This document shows, piece after piece, positions 34,698-43,130 of a DNA stretch of 64,000 nucleotides; positions within the stretch are counted from its first letter, which is position 1, and the number at the start of each line of letters is the position of its first letter. The DNA is from CAZEHJ01 sp964512485. Lineage in GTDB: Bacteria; Bacteroidota; Rhodothermia; Rhodothermales; UBA10348. The translations under genes and the position numbers were made by a program. The notes under the pieces were generated by a model. It was not told where the DNA came from, did not search any database, and worked only from the letters and a program-made list of their open reading frames with translations. The DNA lies in contig CAZEHJ010000001.1 in the NCBI GenBank assembly GCA_964512485.1, forward strand, positions 62,001 to 126,000, written 5' to 3'.

Positions 34698-36179
34698 TCA
34701 CCTGGGCAGCATGGCGATGATGGAAGAGTCGAAAAATCCTCCGGTCACATCAAGGGCGAACGTCGTGACGCCGAATACGAGAAGAAACACGACGCAAGCG
34801 ACGAGTACCGCGGCGGAGCTACGGGGAATCGCAAACGAAGCCGATGCGGCGGGCGAAGATTCACTCGCTGGCTTCATGAAGAAAACCACCAACACCCTCA
34901 GGTAATAATAGGCCGACACGGCACTGGTGAGAACACCAACAATGGCCAGCCAAACGAGGTCTGCCTGAATGGCCGGCGCGAAAACCGCCCATTTTCCGAG
35001 AAAGCCGGCCAGGGGAGGAAATCCGGATAGACTGAACATAAACACCGCCATGCTCCATCCAAGCAGTGGTTTTCTGTAGCCGACTCCTGCCAGGGATTCG
35101 AGAGTTTGTTCGCTGCCTTCTTTGTCATCCCATTCGAGCAGTGCCACAACGCCGAAGGCGCCGACATTCATCACCGTGTACACCATGAGGTAAAACAGTG
35201 CGCCCGAATAACCATCGGAAGAACCGGAGGCGAGACCAACCAGGATATAGCCTGCGTGAGCTATTGAGGAGTAGGCCAGCATTCGCTTGATATTCTGTTG
35301 AGACAGCGCAATCACATTTCCGAGAACCATTGTGATCACCGCGAAAACAGCGAGTACTTCACTCCACCGTTCTGCAGGCAGAGCTTTGTAAAGTATCACG
35401 ATCAACGCCGAGAATGCCGCGGCTTTCGACGCAGTGGACATGAATCCGACAATAGTCGTAGGCGCACCCTGGTATACATCGGGAGTCCACATGTGAAACG
35501 GAGCCGCGCTGACTTTGAACAGAAGTCCTACGAGGAGTAAAGAAACTCCTCCCCAGAACATCATACTCCCGCCATCGGAAACCGCGTTCTGCATCGCCGA
35601 AAATTCCATGGTTCCAGTAGCCCCGTACAGCAGCGCGATCCCGTAAAGGAAAAAGCCTGTGGAGAACGCACCCAGAAGGAAGTATTTGAGGGCACTTTCG
35701 GTGGATCCGGCCTCAGAACGGACAAATCCGGTCAGGATGTAGAGACATATCGACATCGTCTCGAGGCCCACGAAAAGTGTCACGAGATTGTTCGACGCCC
35801 CCAAAACGAGCATTCCTACGGTGGCGAACAGGATCATGGCATAGACTTCGCCAAGGTTGTGGCCGATTCGTTTCAGATAAGGAACCGATAACACGACGGT
35901 CAAGGCGCCACTCCCAAGCACGAGAGCGTTCACAAACGCGGCCGACCCACCGGTGCGCACCATATCGTAGTAGGCCAGGCCGTCGGGATCGCTGATGTTC
36001 ATCAATTCGATGACGAAGCCGGTCGTCAAGGCCAATCCCGCAATCCAGGGTGTGGCGGAATGCCGATTCTTGAAAGCATCGAAGACAACGAGTACGAGAG
36101 CTGCAATGGCCACAATCACGAGGGACAGGGTAGCTCCCATGTCACTCATCATCGAAGAATATGCTTGGGATAGATCCAT
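34698..36179 (-). CDS. nuoN: NADH-quinone oxidoreductase subunit N
   Basis: A 493-residue, ~14-helix antiporter-like subunit of complex I. The characteristic central segment FKVSAAPFHMWTPDVYQGAPT and the Lys-bearing helix NIKRMLAYSSIAHAGY are present. It forms one of the proton channels of the membrane arm. It is the last gene of the nuoJKLM-antiporter-PCD-nuoN operon, 8 bases after the PCD gene, rather than directly after nuoM as in most genomes. Confidence 0.96.
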   Translation of the reverse strand: MDLSQAYSSMMSDMGATLSLVIVAIAALVLVVFDAFKNRHSATPWIAGLALTTGFVIELMNISDPDGLAYYDMVRTGGSAAFVNALVLGSGALTVVLSVPYLKRIGHNLGEVYAMILFATVGMLVLGASNNLVTLFVGLETMSICLYILTGFVRSEAGSTESALKYFLLGAFSTGFFLYGIALLYGATGTMEFSAMQNAVSDGGSMMFWGGVSLLLVGLLFKVSAAPFHMWTPDVYQGAPTTIVGFMSTASKAAAFSALIVILYKALPAERWSEVLAVFAVITMVLGNVIALSQQNIKRMLAYSSIAHAGYILVGLASGSSDGYSGALFYLMVYTVMNVGAFGVVALLEWDDKEGSEQTLESLAGVGYRKPLLGWSMAVFMFSLSGFPPLAGFLGKWAVFAPAIQADLVWLAIVGVLTSAVSAYYYLRVLVVFFMKPASESSPAASASFAIPRSSAAVLVACVVFLLVFGVTTFALDVTGGFFDSSIIAMLPR

Positions 36180-36187
36180 CTAAACAC

Positions 36188-36490
36188 TCAGATCCAGGAA
36201 ACGTGATTGATCCGTCGCGCCAGTTCAACATCCTGTCCCGTCACCTTGTCTCCTGCGTCGTGGGTGCAGAGTTTGATTGAGACGCTGGAATACACGTTGC
36301 TCCATTCAGGATGGTGGTCGAGCGATTCGGCCTCAAAGGCAACACGCACCATGAAGCTCATCGCTTCCTTGAATGAGTTGAACGAGAACTCGCGACTCAG
36401 TTTTCCGTCCGAGTAACTCCAGCCGGGCAGGGTGGCGGCGATGTTTTCCAGTTCCTGTTCAGACAAGGGAGTACTGCTCGATGCATTCAT
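36188..36490 (-). CDS. phhB: Pterin-4a-carbinolamine dehydratase
   Basis: A 100-residue protein with the family core LDHHPEWSNVYSSVSIKLCTHDAG and the C-terminal TGQDVELARRI. PCD dehydrates 4a-hydroxytetrahydrobiopterin formed by aromatic amino-acid hydroxylases and is also known as DCoH. No hydroxylase adjoins it. It sits between the antiporter (1-base gap) and nuoN (8-base gap), so it is co-transcribed with complex I genes for an unclear reason. Confidence 0.93.
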   Translation of the reverse strand: MNASSSTPLSEQELENIAATLPGWSYSDGKLSREFSFNSFKEAMSFMVRVAFEAESLDHHPEWSNVYSSVSIKLCTHDAGDKVTGQDVELARRINHVSWI

Positions 36491-36491
36491 A

Positions 36492-38111
36492 TCAGAACAC
36501 CCAACCGCTGTAGAAGATGATATAGATCACGGCATAGATGGGGAGAAGAATCGGCAAGGAATATTTCACGATGTATCCCATGAATGACGGGGTTTCGACG
36601 CCATTGGCCTCAGCAATAGCTTTGACCATGAAGTTCGGCGCATTCCCGATATATGACATCGCTCCGAAGAAGACGGCCGCCACCGAAATCGCCTGCAGAA
36701 AAATCAAGGACGCCTCGCCTTCGGCAAACTCTACCACGGCCGCTGCGCTGTTGACGTCCAGTCCGAATTTACCCATCGATGCCGCCATGAAGTTCAAGTA
36801 GGTTGGAGCATTGTCGAGTATGCCCGAAAGCATGCCTGTGCCCCAGTAAAATGTCCCAACTCCCAATGAATCGGCATTCTGCTGTGCAAAATTGGCAATC
36901 AGTTGCAGAGCAGGCTGCATTGTTGCGAATATGCCGAGGAACAGCCAGCCGACTTCCCGGATGGGCTCGAAGTGGAATTCGTTCTTTTCAAATGCTGTTT
37001 TATCAGCCGTCGCATAGGCCATCAGAGCTACGCCGAGCATGACTATCTCCCGGATACCGAAGGGTAGATGCCAGAGCTCATTCAGGTCCGGTACCCAGTC
37101 GAAGATGTTGGGATCGATGAATACGGCTCCGATGATGATGGCAACCCAGATGAAGCTTTTGGTCCCAATCAGCGAGACAAGGGGTTCTCCTTCAATGGCA
37201 TCAGGGCTGTGGTCCTTATTGCGGACATCAATAACGTAGAACACACCCAGGATCATGATGGTCGTTGGAAGCCAGATGTACCAGACGTGGGTAAACGTCC
37301 AGAAGAAGGGAACGCCGCGAAGGAAGCCAAGAAACAGGGGTGGGTCACCGATCGGCGTCAGCGCACCTCCCACATTTGCTACGAGAAAAATGAAAAAGAC
37401 GATGTGGTAGGCTTTCAACCTTCCTTTGTTCAGCCGCATATAGGAGCGAATGAACAGCATGGCGGATCCCGTCGTCGCGATGAAATTGGCGATGATGGAT
37501 GCAAGGAAGAGGAGAATGACATTGTTTCTGGGCGTCCCCTTCATATTGACGTTCACAAATACACCCGACGCCGCGATAAAGAGCGATGCCACGAGTGCGA
37601 TGAACGACAGATATTCTGCAATGGCGTGCTTCATCGGAAGAATGGAGTCCATCACGAGAATGTAATAGGCGGCCACTATCAGGCCCAGACCGACAGAATA
37701 CTTGGGGTAGTGATGATGCCAGTGATGTCCGAAAAAGAGGGGACCCGTCGCGATCAGTATGAGGATGGTCATGAAAGGAATCACCAACCACACCGGAGGC
37801 AACGGACCATGGTCATCCGCATGTTCTTCTTCGGCCGCATGCTCCTGTGAACCTGAACTCTCTACATGCCCGGCCTCTGCGTCCTGGCCACCCTCGCCAC
37901 TATCATCATCGTGCGATTCGTCTTCTGAAGTCGCGTCCTGCCTTTCATTCAGATGGTGGGCCGGATTGCCTTCCACGATTCTTGAAACCGCGTTATCCGA
38001 CGCTGTGTACCCACCTGCCCATACCTGATTTGTACCCGTCAGAGCCATCCCGATAAACACGAGCAGTGCCGTGCGAATCAAGAAAGACAGTATGTATCTG
38101 CGTTGGATCAT
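36492..38111 (-). CDS. NhaD/CitMHS-type Na+/H+ antiporter within the nuo operon
   Basis: A 539-residue membrane protein. Residues 1-33 look like a signal peptide or anchor (FLIRTALLVFIGMAL, VWAGG). Then comes a ~70-residue strongly acidic, His-containing segment (DESHDDDSGEGGQDAEAGHV, EEEHADDHG). From about residue 105 there are about 12 membrane helices with ion-transporter superfamily motifs (NVGGALTPIGDPPLFLGFLRG; GILDNAPTYLNFMA). Similar proteins are annotated as NhaD-like sodium/proton antiporters or CitMHS-type transporters; the ion is not proven. Placed between nuoM (17-base gap) and the PCD gene (1-base gap). Confidence 0.88.
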   Translation of the reverse strand: MIQRRYILSFLIRTALLVFIGMALTGTNQVWAGGYTASDNAVSRIVEGNPAHHLNERQDATSEDESHDDDSGEGGQDAEAGHVESSGSQEHAAEEEHADDHGPLPPVWLVIPFMTILILIATGPLFFGHHWHHHYPKYSVGLGLIVAAYYILVMDSILPMKHAIAEYLSFIALVASLFIAASGVFVNVNMKGTPRNNVILLFLASIIANFIATTGSAMLFIRSYMRLNKGRLKAYHIVFFIFLVANVGGALTPIGDPPLFLGFLRGVPFFWTFTHVWYIWLPTTIMILGVFYVIDVRNKDHSPDAIEGEPLVSLIGTKSFIWVAIIIGAVFIDPNIFDWVPDLNELWHLPFGIREIVMLGVALMAYATADKTAFEKNEFHFEPIREVGWLFLGIFATMQPALQLIANFAQQNADSLGVGTFYWGTGMLSGILDNAPTYLNFMAASMGKFGLDVNSAAAVVEFAEGEASLIFLQAISVAAVFFGAMSYIGNAPNFMVKAIAEANGVETPSFMGYIVKYSLPILLPIYAVIYIIFYSGWVF

Positions 38112-38128
38112 AAATCTCAGAAATAATA

Positions 38129-39754
38129 TCAGTCTATTTGTTGGTCTCTGATTGCCGAATCGTTTGGACCGGAAGATTTTGCGACCTCTGTGTTCCAGAC
38201 AATCGCATCTCCTGATTCCTGTACAACTTCAGCAGAAATACGCTTGTATTCAATCTTTTCAAGTAATTCGCTGACCGCCATTTCACTCTTTTCGAGGAAT
38301 GGCGCCGGCATGATTCCGAGAATGATCATCAACAAGGCCAGTGGAATAAGCAAACCGAGTTCGCGGATGTTCAGATCTTCCATGGAGGCATTCTCCTCGG
38401 AGTCGATCGTTCCCCAGAACGTGCGGTAGACCATGTACAGAAGATACACGGCCGCGAGGATAACTCCAGTTGTTGCCAGCGCGACCAGAAACGGGCTGGA
38501 CAGCACGGTGCTTTTGAAGGCACCGATCAATATTAAAAATTCACCCACAAAACCATTTAATCCCGGAAGACCGGCTGAGGCCAGAACGCTCAGGATCATG
38601 AAAAACGTAAGTACAGGAACCGAGTGAGCGATGCCACCGAAATCAGACATTTTTCGGGAATGACGTCTTTCGTAGAGCATTCCTACAATCAGGAACAGAG
38701 CGCCGGTCGAGATTCCGTGGTTGATCATCTGGATCATGGCACCTTGCAGCGCTTCGGTCGTGAATGCGAAAATCCCCAGAACGACGAAGCCAAGGTGACT
38801 GACGGAGGAGTAGGCGACGAGCTTTTTGGCATCACTCTGCGCGCGAGAAACCAACGCTCCGTATATGATGCCGATCACGGCCAAAATAGCAAAGGTGAGC
38901 GCGTAATCATGTGCGGCATTCGGGAAGAACGGAAGGCAGAAACGAACAAGACCATACGTTCCCATTTTTAGAAGTACACCCGCCAATATTACCGAGCCAC
39001 CCGTTGGAGCTTGAACGTGGGCGTCGGGCAACCACGTATGAAATGGAAACAGAGGTACCTTGATCGCGAACGCCAGAGCAAAGAGAAGAAAGAGCCATCC
39101 CTGCATGGAGACTGGCATGTTGTACTCGACCAGCTTGTACCAGTCGGTCGTGAACACCAAACCATCGAGAGTGCCTGCCGCCGCGTATCCCAGATAAATG
39201 AGGGCTACCAGCATCAGCAATGACCCAACAAGCGTGTACAGCACAAACTTGAGGGCCGCATAGATCTTGTTCTCGCCCCCCCAAATCCCGATAATGAAAT
39301 ACATCGGGATGAGCGTAAGCTCGAAAAAGACATAGAAGAGGAAAATGTCGAACGCTGCAAAAACACCGGTAACGCCAGTCTGCAGGACGAGAAGCAGGGT
39401 GTAATATGGCTTGTGCTCCCTCGTGATGTAATTCCACGATGAAAGCACGACAATCGGCCCGAGGAGCGTTGTCAGCATGATGAGCAGCAGGTTCAGACCA
39501 TCGATTCCGACAAAATATTTGACGTCAAATTGGTCCGGAAACCAGCTCTCGAACGTGTCTGCCAACTGAGGGGCTGCCGATGTGGATACGGTCGGGTCGA
39601 ATCCCAGATAGAGGCCGACCGAAACCAGAAACGTCAGCGACGTCACACCGAGAGCCGACCATTTGATGGCCGATTCGCTTTTGCTGAGCATTGTCAGGGC
39701 TGCTCCGAGAAGGGGCAGGAAAATGACGATCGATGTGAGGTATGGGATATTCAT
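38129..39754 (-). CDS. nuoM: NADH-quinone oxidoreductase subunit M
   Basis: A 541-residue antiporter-like subunit, ~14 helices. Typical segments are FELTLIPMYFIIGIWGG (with the conserved Glu), PLFPFHTWLPDAHVQAPTGGSV and KLVAYSSVSHLGFV. The C-terminal ~45 residues are polar and longer than usual. Forms a proton channel in the membrane arm. 36 bases after nuoL, 17 bases before the antiporter gene. Confidence 0.96.
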   Translation of the reverse strand: MNIPYLTSIVIFLPLLGAALTMLSKSESAIKWSALGVTSLTFLVSVGLYLGFDPTVSTSAAPQLADTFESWFPDQFDVKYFVGIDGLNLLLIMLTTLLGPIVVLSSWNYITREHKPYYTLLLVLQTGVTGVFAAFDIFLFYVFFELTLIPMYFIIGIWGGENKIYAALKFVLYTLVGSLLMLVALIYLGYAAAGTLDGLVFTTDWYKLVEYNMPVSMQGWLFLLFALAFAIKVPLFPFHTWLPDAHVQAPTGGSVILAGVLLKMGTYGLVRFCLPFFPNAAHDYALTFAILAVIGIIYGALVSRAQSDAKKLVAYSSVSHLGFVVLGIFAFTTEALQGAMIQMINHGISTGALFLIVGMLYERRHSRKMSDFGGIAHSVPVLTFFMILSVLASAGLPGLNGFVGEFLILIGAFKSTVLSSPFLVALATTGVILAAVYLLYMVYRTFWGTIDSEENASMEDLNIRELGLLIPLALLMIILGIMPAPFLEKSEMAVSELLEKIEYKRISAEVVQESGDAIVWNTEVAKSSGPNDSAIRDQQID

Positions 39755-39790
39755 TTAGATCCGTGGATTACGAGGCGGCTCAGGCCTCGA

Positions 39791-41773
39791 TCAAAACAGC
39801 ATCAGCCAGATGAGAAGGACAGCTCCAAATACAATTGCCACAGCATATGAGTGAACCAGGCCAGTCTGCATGTATCTCAGCGTGAAGCTCGCTCCACGGG
39901 TAAAGAACCCTACGAAGTTGACGAGCCCGTCAATCACATACTTATCGAAAGGCGCGAGTCCGTTTTCGGCTGCACCAATCATCGGGCGAACAACAGCTTT
40001 ATCATAGGCTTCATCGAGGTAATATTTGCCCTGCCAAAGTTTATAGAGACGCCCGAATCGAGCGGAAATTTTCTCGTCGAATGAGAGGCCATGTCTTGAA
40101 TACCAGGTCCATCCCAGGAAGACGCCCGACAGAGCGATCAGTGAGCCAAGGACGATCAGCCCCCATTCCATGCCGAGGCCGACGTGACCATCGAATACTG
40201 CCTCAGAGACGGGACCGTTTTCACCTGCCAGCCAATGATGGATCCAGTTCAATTCGCCGTGGGCAATCACAGCCGGTATTCCGAGGTACCCCCCGACGAC
40301 AGACATTCCGGCCAGGACCCACAGCGGGACGGTCATCGTCCAGGGAGATTCATGAGGCCTGATTGTGTCAGCGTGAGGCCAACGAGGCTCACCTTCGAAA
40401 GTCAGAACGTACGCGCGAGTCATGTACACGGCCGTCAAGAATGCCGTCAGAAGACCAACAATCCAGACGAACCAGCCGGCGTCGAAACCAAACATTCCCG
40501 CTTCGAAGGCCTTGAAAAGAATCTCATCCTTCGAGAAGAACCCCGACAGAAGGGGTATCCCAGAAATGGCGAGCGTGGAAATCAAAAAGGTCGTGCGCGT
40601 GGCGGGCATGAAGCTCTTGAGGCCTCCCATCGTTCGCATGTCTTGCGGATCGAGTTCGTGACCGTGACCGTCGTGAGCGAGCTCGTGTTCGACCTCATGC
40701 ATGCCGTGGATAACACTTCCTGAACCAAGGAAGAGGCAGCCTTTGAAGAAAGCGTGGGTCATGACATGGAATATGGCAACATAAAAGGCCCCGACACCCG
40801 TCGCCAAAAACATGTAGCCCAGCTGAGACACGGTCGAGTAGGCAAGTACTTTCTTGATGTCGTTCTGCGTGATGGCAATGGTAGCCGCGACGAGGGCGGT
40901 AATGGCCCCCACGATCGCGATGAGCGCCATGATCCCGTCGGCCATCAAAACCAGAGGGGAAAGCCGAGCAAGTAAATACAGTCCCGACGTGACCATCGTG
41001 GCGGCATGGATCAGAGCTGATACCGGAGTTGGACCGGCCATGGCGTCAGGAAGCCAGGTGAACAGCGGAATCTGCGCGCTCTTACCTGTGGCTCCGATGA
41101 ACAGCAGCAGGACGATCAGGTAGATCGTGCCTTCGGACATCGTCAGTCCATCTGTCAGGATCGAATCGAAATCCAGCGCTCCAATTTCCTTGAAGATCAT
41201 GAACATGGCCAGCAGGAATGCAAAATCCCCGATGCGGTTCATAATGAATGCCTTGTTCGCAGCTGCGCTGTTCTTGAGATCCTTGTACCAGAATCCAATC
41301 AGCAGATACGAACACAACCCGACGCCTTCCCATCCCAGGAACAGGACGACCAGATTGTTGCCCAGCACCAGATTCAGCATGGCGAAAATGAACAGATTCA
41401 AATAGGCGAAGAAGCGCCAGAATCCGTCGTCACCGTGCATATATCCCACTGCATACAGATGAATCAGACCCCCTACACCTGTCACGATCAGAGTCATGAG
41501 CAGGGACAATTCGTCAATCCGATAGGCAAAACTCACCGAGAGTTCGCCCGCTGCAAACCAGATGAATGCGTCGGCGACTATGGCGTCGCCCTCAAAATTC
41601 AGAAAAAGGAAGAGTGTGATCAGAAACGGAATCGCCACCATGCTGGTCGCGATCGATGAGATCACCCCTTCCCGACTCCGAAATGACGGGACGAACAGCC
41701 CGAGGAGTCCGGTGAAGGCAGCTCCCAGGAGGGGAAGCAGGATGACAAGTTTTATCAGGAGTTCAGGCTCCAT
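39791..41773 (-). CDS. nuoL: NADH-quinone oxidoreductase subunit L
   Basis: A 660-residue distal antiporter-like subunit. Core motifs are GWEGVGLCSYLLIGFWY, QIPLFTWLPDAMAGPTPVSA and LIHAATMVTSGLYLL. A C-terminal amphipathic lateral helix and final anchor follow (about 560-660). It is the outermost proton channel of complex I. 36 bases before nuoM; a hairpin separates it from nuoK. Confidence 0.97.
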   Translation of the reverse strand: MEPELLIKLVILLPLLGAAFTGLLGLFVPSFRSREGVISSIATSMVAIPFLITLFLFLNFEGDAIVADAFIWFAAGELSVSFAYRIDELSLLMTLIVTGVGGLIHLYAVGYMHGDDGFWRFFAYLNLFIFAMLNLVLGNNLVVLFLGWEGVGLCSYLLIGFWYKDLKNSAAANKAFIMNRIGDFAFLLAMFMIFKEIGALDFDSILTDGLTMSEGTIYLIVLLLFIGATGKSAQIPLFTWLPDAMAGPTPVSALIHAATMVTSGLYLLARLSPLVLMADGIMALIAIVGAITALVAATIAITQNDIKKVLAYSTVSQLGYMFLATGVGAFYVAIFHVMTHAFFKGCLFLGSGSVIHGMHEVEHELAHDGHGHELDPQDMRTMGGLKSFMPATRTTFLISTLAISGIPLLSGFFSKDEILFKAFEAGMFGFDAGWFVWIVGLLTAFLTAVYMTRAYVLTFEGEPRWPHADTIRPHESPWTMTVPLWVLAGMSVVGGYLGIPAVIAHGELNWIHHWLAGENGPVSEAVFDGHVGLGMEWGLIVLGSLIALSGVFLGWTWYSRHGLSFDEKISARFGRLYKLWQGKYYLDEAYDKAVVRPMIGAAENGLAPFDKYVIDGLVNFVGFFTRGASFTLRYMQTGLVHSYAVAIVFGAVLLIWLMLF

Positions 41774-41789
41774 CAGGTGTCTGAGAGGT

Positions 41790-41813
41790 GGGCGCGCCCG
41801 TGCGGGCGCGCCC
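41790..41813 (-). promoter_or_regulatory. 10-bp GC hairpin between nuoK and nuoL
   Basis: GGGCGCGCCC (41790-41799) and the same sequence at 41804-41813, each arm palindromic and complementary to the other, with a GTGC loop. No T-tract follows, so it is more likely an mRNA processing or stability element, or a partial attenuator, than a terminator. Confidence 0.5.
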
Positions 41814-41821
41814 TGATTCAG

Positions 41822-42127
41822 CTAATATTTGAACAGATTGATCTTCGTGATGTCGATCGTGAGCTTGTTTCGGAAAATCGCGATTACCAGCGCCAGCCCG
41901 ACAGCCGCTTCCGCTGCGGCAACGGACATCACGAAAAAAACCAATATCAGACCGGCGGAGTCCCCGAGGGATTGACTGATTGCTACCAGAGAGAGATTGA
42001 CCGAATTAAGCATCAATTCCACGCACATCAGCATAACAATGGCATTCCTGCGGAACAGGAATCCGAGTACCCCCATCGAGAACAGCAAAGCGCTGAGCGT
42101 CAGATACCAGTTAAGCGTGATTTCCAT
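41822..42127 (-). CDS. nuoK: NADH-quinone oxidoreductase subunit K
   Basis: A 101-residue three-helix protein. Both conserved membrane glutamates are present (VMLMCVELMLNSVNL and AAAEAAVGLALVIAIF), which belong to the E-channel linking quinone reduction to proton transfer. Length is normal. It starts 19 bases after nuoJ. Confidence 0.97.
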   Translation of the reverse strand: MEITLNWYLTLSALLFSMGVLGFLFRRNAIVMLMCVELMLNSVNLSLVAISQSLGDSAGLILVFFVMSVAAAEAAVGLALVIAIFRNKLTIDITKINLFKY

Positions 42128-42146
42128 GGAAAACTATATAGGGTTT

Positions 42147-42656
42147 TTAAACAGGTTGCTTCTTGGCGATGACGACTGCTCCGATCGTTGCGGCCAATAG
42201 CAGAATTCCAATCACCTCGAGCGGCATGGCGTATTTGGTGAACAGGACCGTAGCCAGCGAAGTGGCCGAGCCGTTACTGGCCGCGGCCTCCAGAGCAATC
42301 GGATCCGGCATCACTTCCAGCGCATCCGCTACGATGAACATCATCATGGCCAGCAATCCCATTCCCAGGGTGAAAGCGAAGATGCGACGCCAGTCAACCC
42401 TTTTCAGATCGGGCGTCTCCGACAGATTCAGCAGCATGATGACGAACAGGAAAAGAACCATGATGGCTCCGGCGTAGACGAGAACCTGAATTACAGCGAT
42501 AAACTCTGCGTTGACGCTCAGATAAAGCCCGGCAACACAGAACAGATTCAGGATGAGCCAGAGAGCACTGTTGACCGGGTTCTTGGAAAGGAGCATTCCC
42601 AGTGCTGCTGCGAGTGCAACGGTGGCCAGCACGAAGAACAGAATGGAGGCGGTCAT
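42147..42656 (-). CDS. nuoJ: NADH-quinone oxidoreductase subunit J
   Basis: A 169-residue five-helix protein with the family segment AIMVLFLFVIMLLN and upstream VQVLVYAGA (the pi-bulge helix region). It heads this part of the operon. nuoA-nuoI are not in the window. A promoter must lie in the 474-base gap upstream, or the nuoA-I genes lie elsewhere. Confidence 0.95.
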   Translation of the reverse strand: MTASILFFVLATVALAAALGMLLSKNPVNSALWLILNLFCVAGLYLSVNAEFIAVIQVLVYAGAIMVLFLFVIMLLNLSETPDLKRVDWRRIFAFTLGMGLLAMMMFIVADALEVMPDPIALEAAASNGSATSLATVLFTKYAMPLEVIGILLLAATIGAVVIAKKQPV

Positions 42657-43130
42657 GAGCGTGGAGTGTCCAAAAAATATGGTCGCGGACTCTGTCCGAA
42701 ACCTCTCCCAATTCGGCCCGCAAATTAGCTATCGATGCAGGCATGGGCAAGGACGGATTGAATAAAGAAAGGGAGAGAGGATGTTTAGTGACCGCGTGTT
42801 TTGAAGCAGACGATTCGTGGATTGGGTAAGGAAGATTCGAAGCGTGTATTGGGGGAGTAGTTCAATCAGGGCCGACTCGGTTTCGACCCACAAGTATTCT
42901 GTTCATGTATCAGTTCATCATCGCTGCAGCTCCGGTCGCCATTGCTTCAATGGCCACCGTTTCGGATCTCAACTTTGCCACACGCTAGTGTTGCTTAGCT
43001 GGACCGATTATTTCAATCTTGCAGGTGACGATGATGACGATCTCTTCGATTTCTTGGCTGATTTCAGTTCTGCCAGTCTCTTGATCTGAATTGTTGATTC
43101 GTCTACTGCATATCAGGACGAATCAAATAA
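42657..43130. other. 474-base divergent intergenic region nuoJ / MATE
   Basis: No protein of plausible size, no RNA and no clear repeat. One 27-codon frame (42904-42987) is too short and isolated to call. The region presumably holds the promoter of the nuoJKLM operon and of the MATE gene; no consensus promoter could be fixed. Confidence 0.4.

Noticed and set aside
42904..42987. 27-codon frame MYQFIIAAAP onward between nuoJ and the MATE gene
   Set aside because: Hydrophobic and pretty, but isolated, unsupported by a ribosome site or conservation that I can see.
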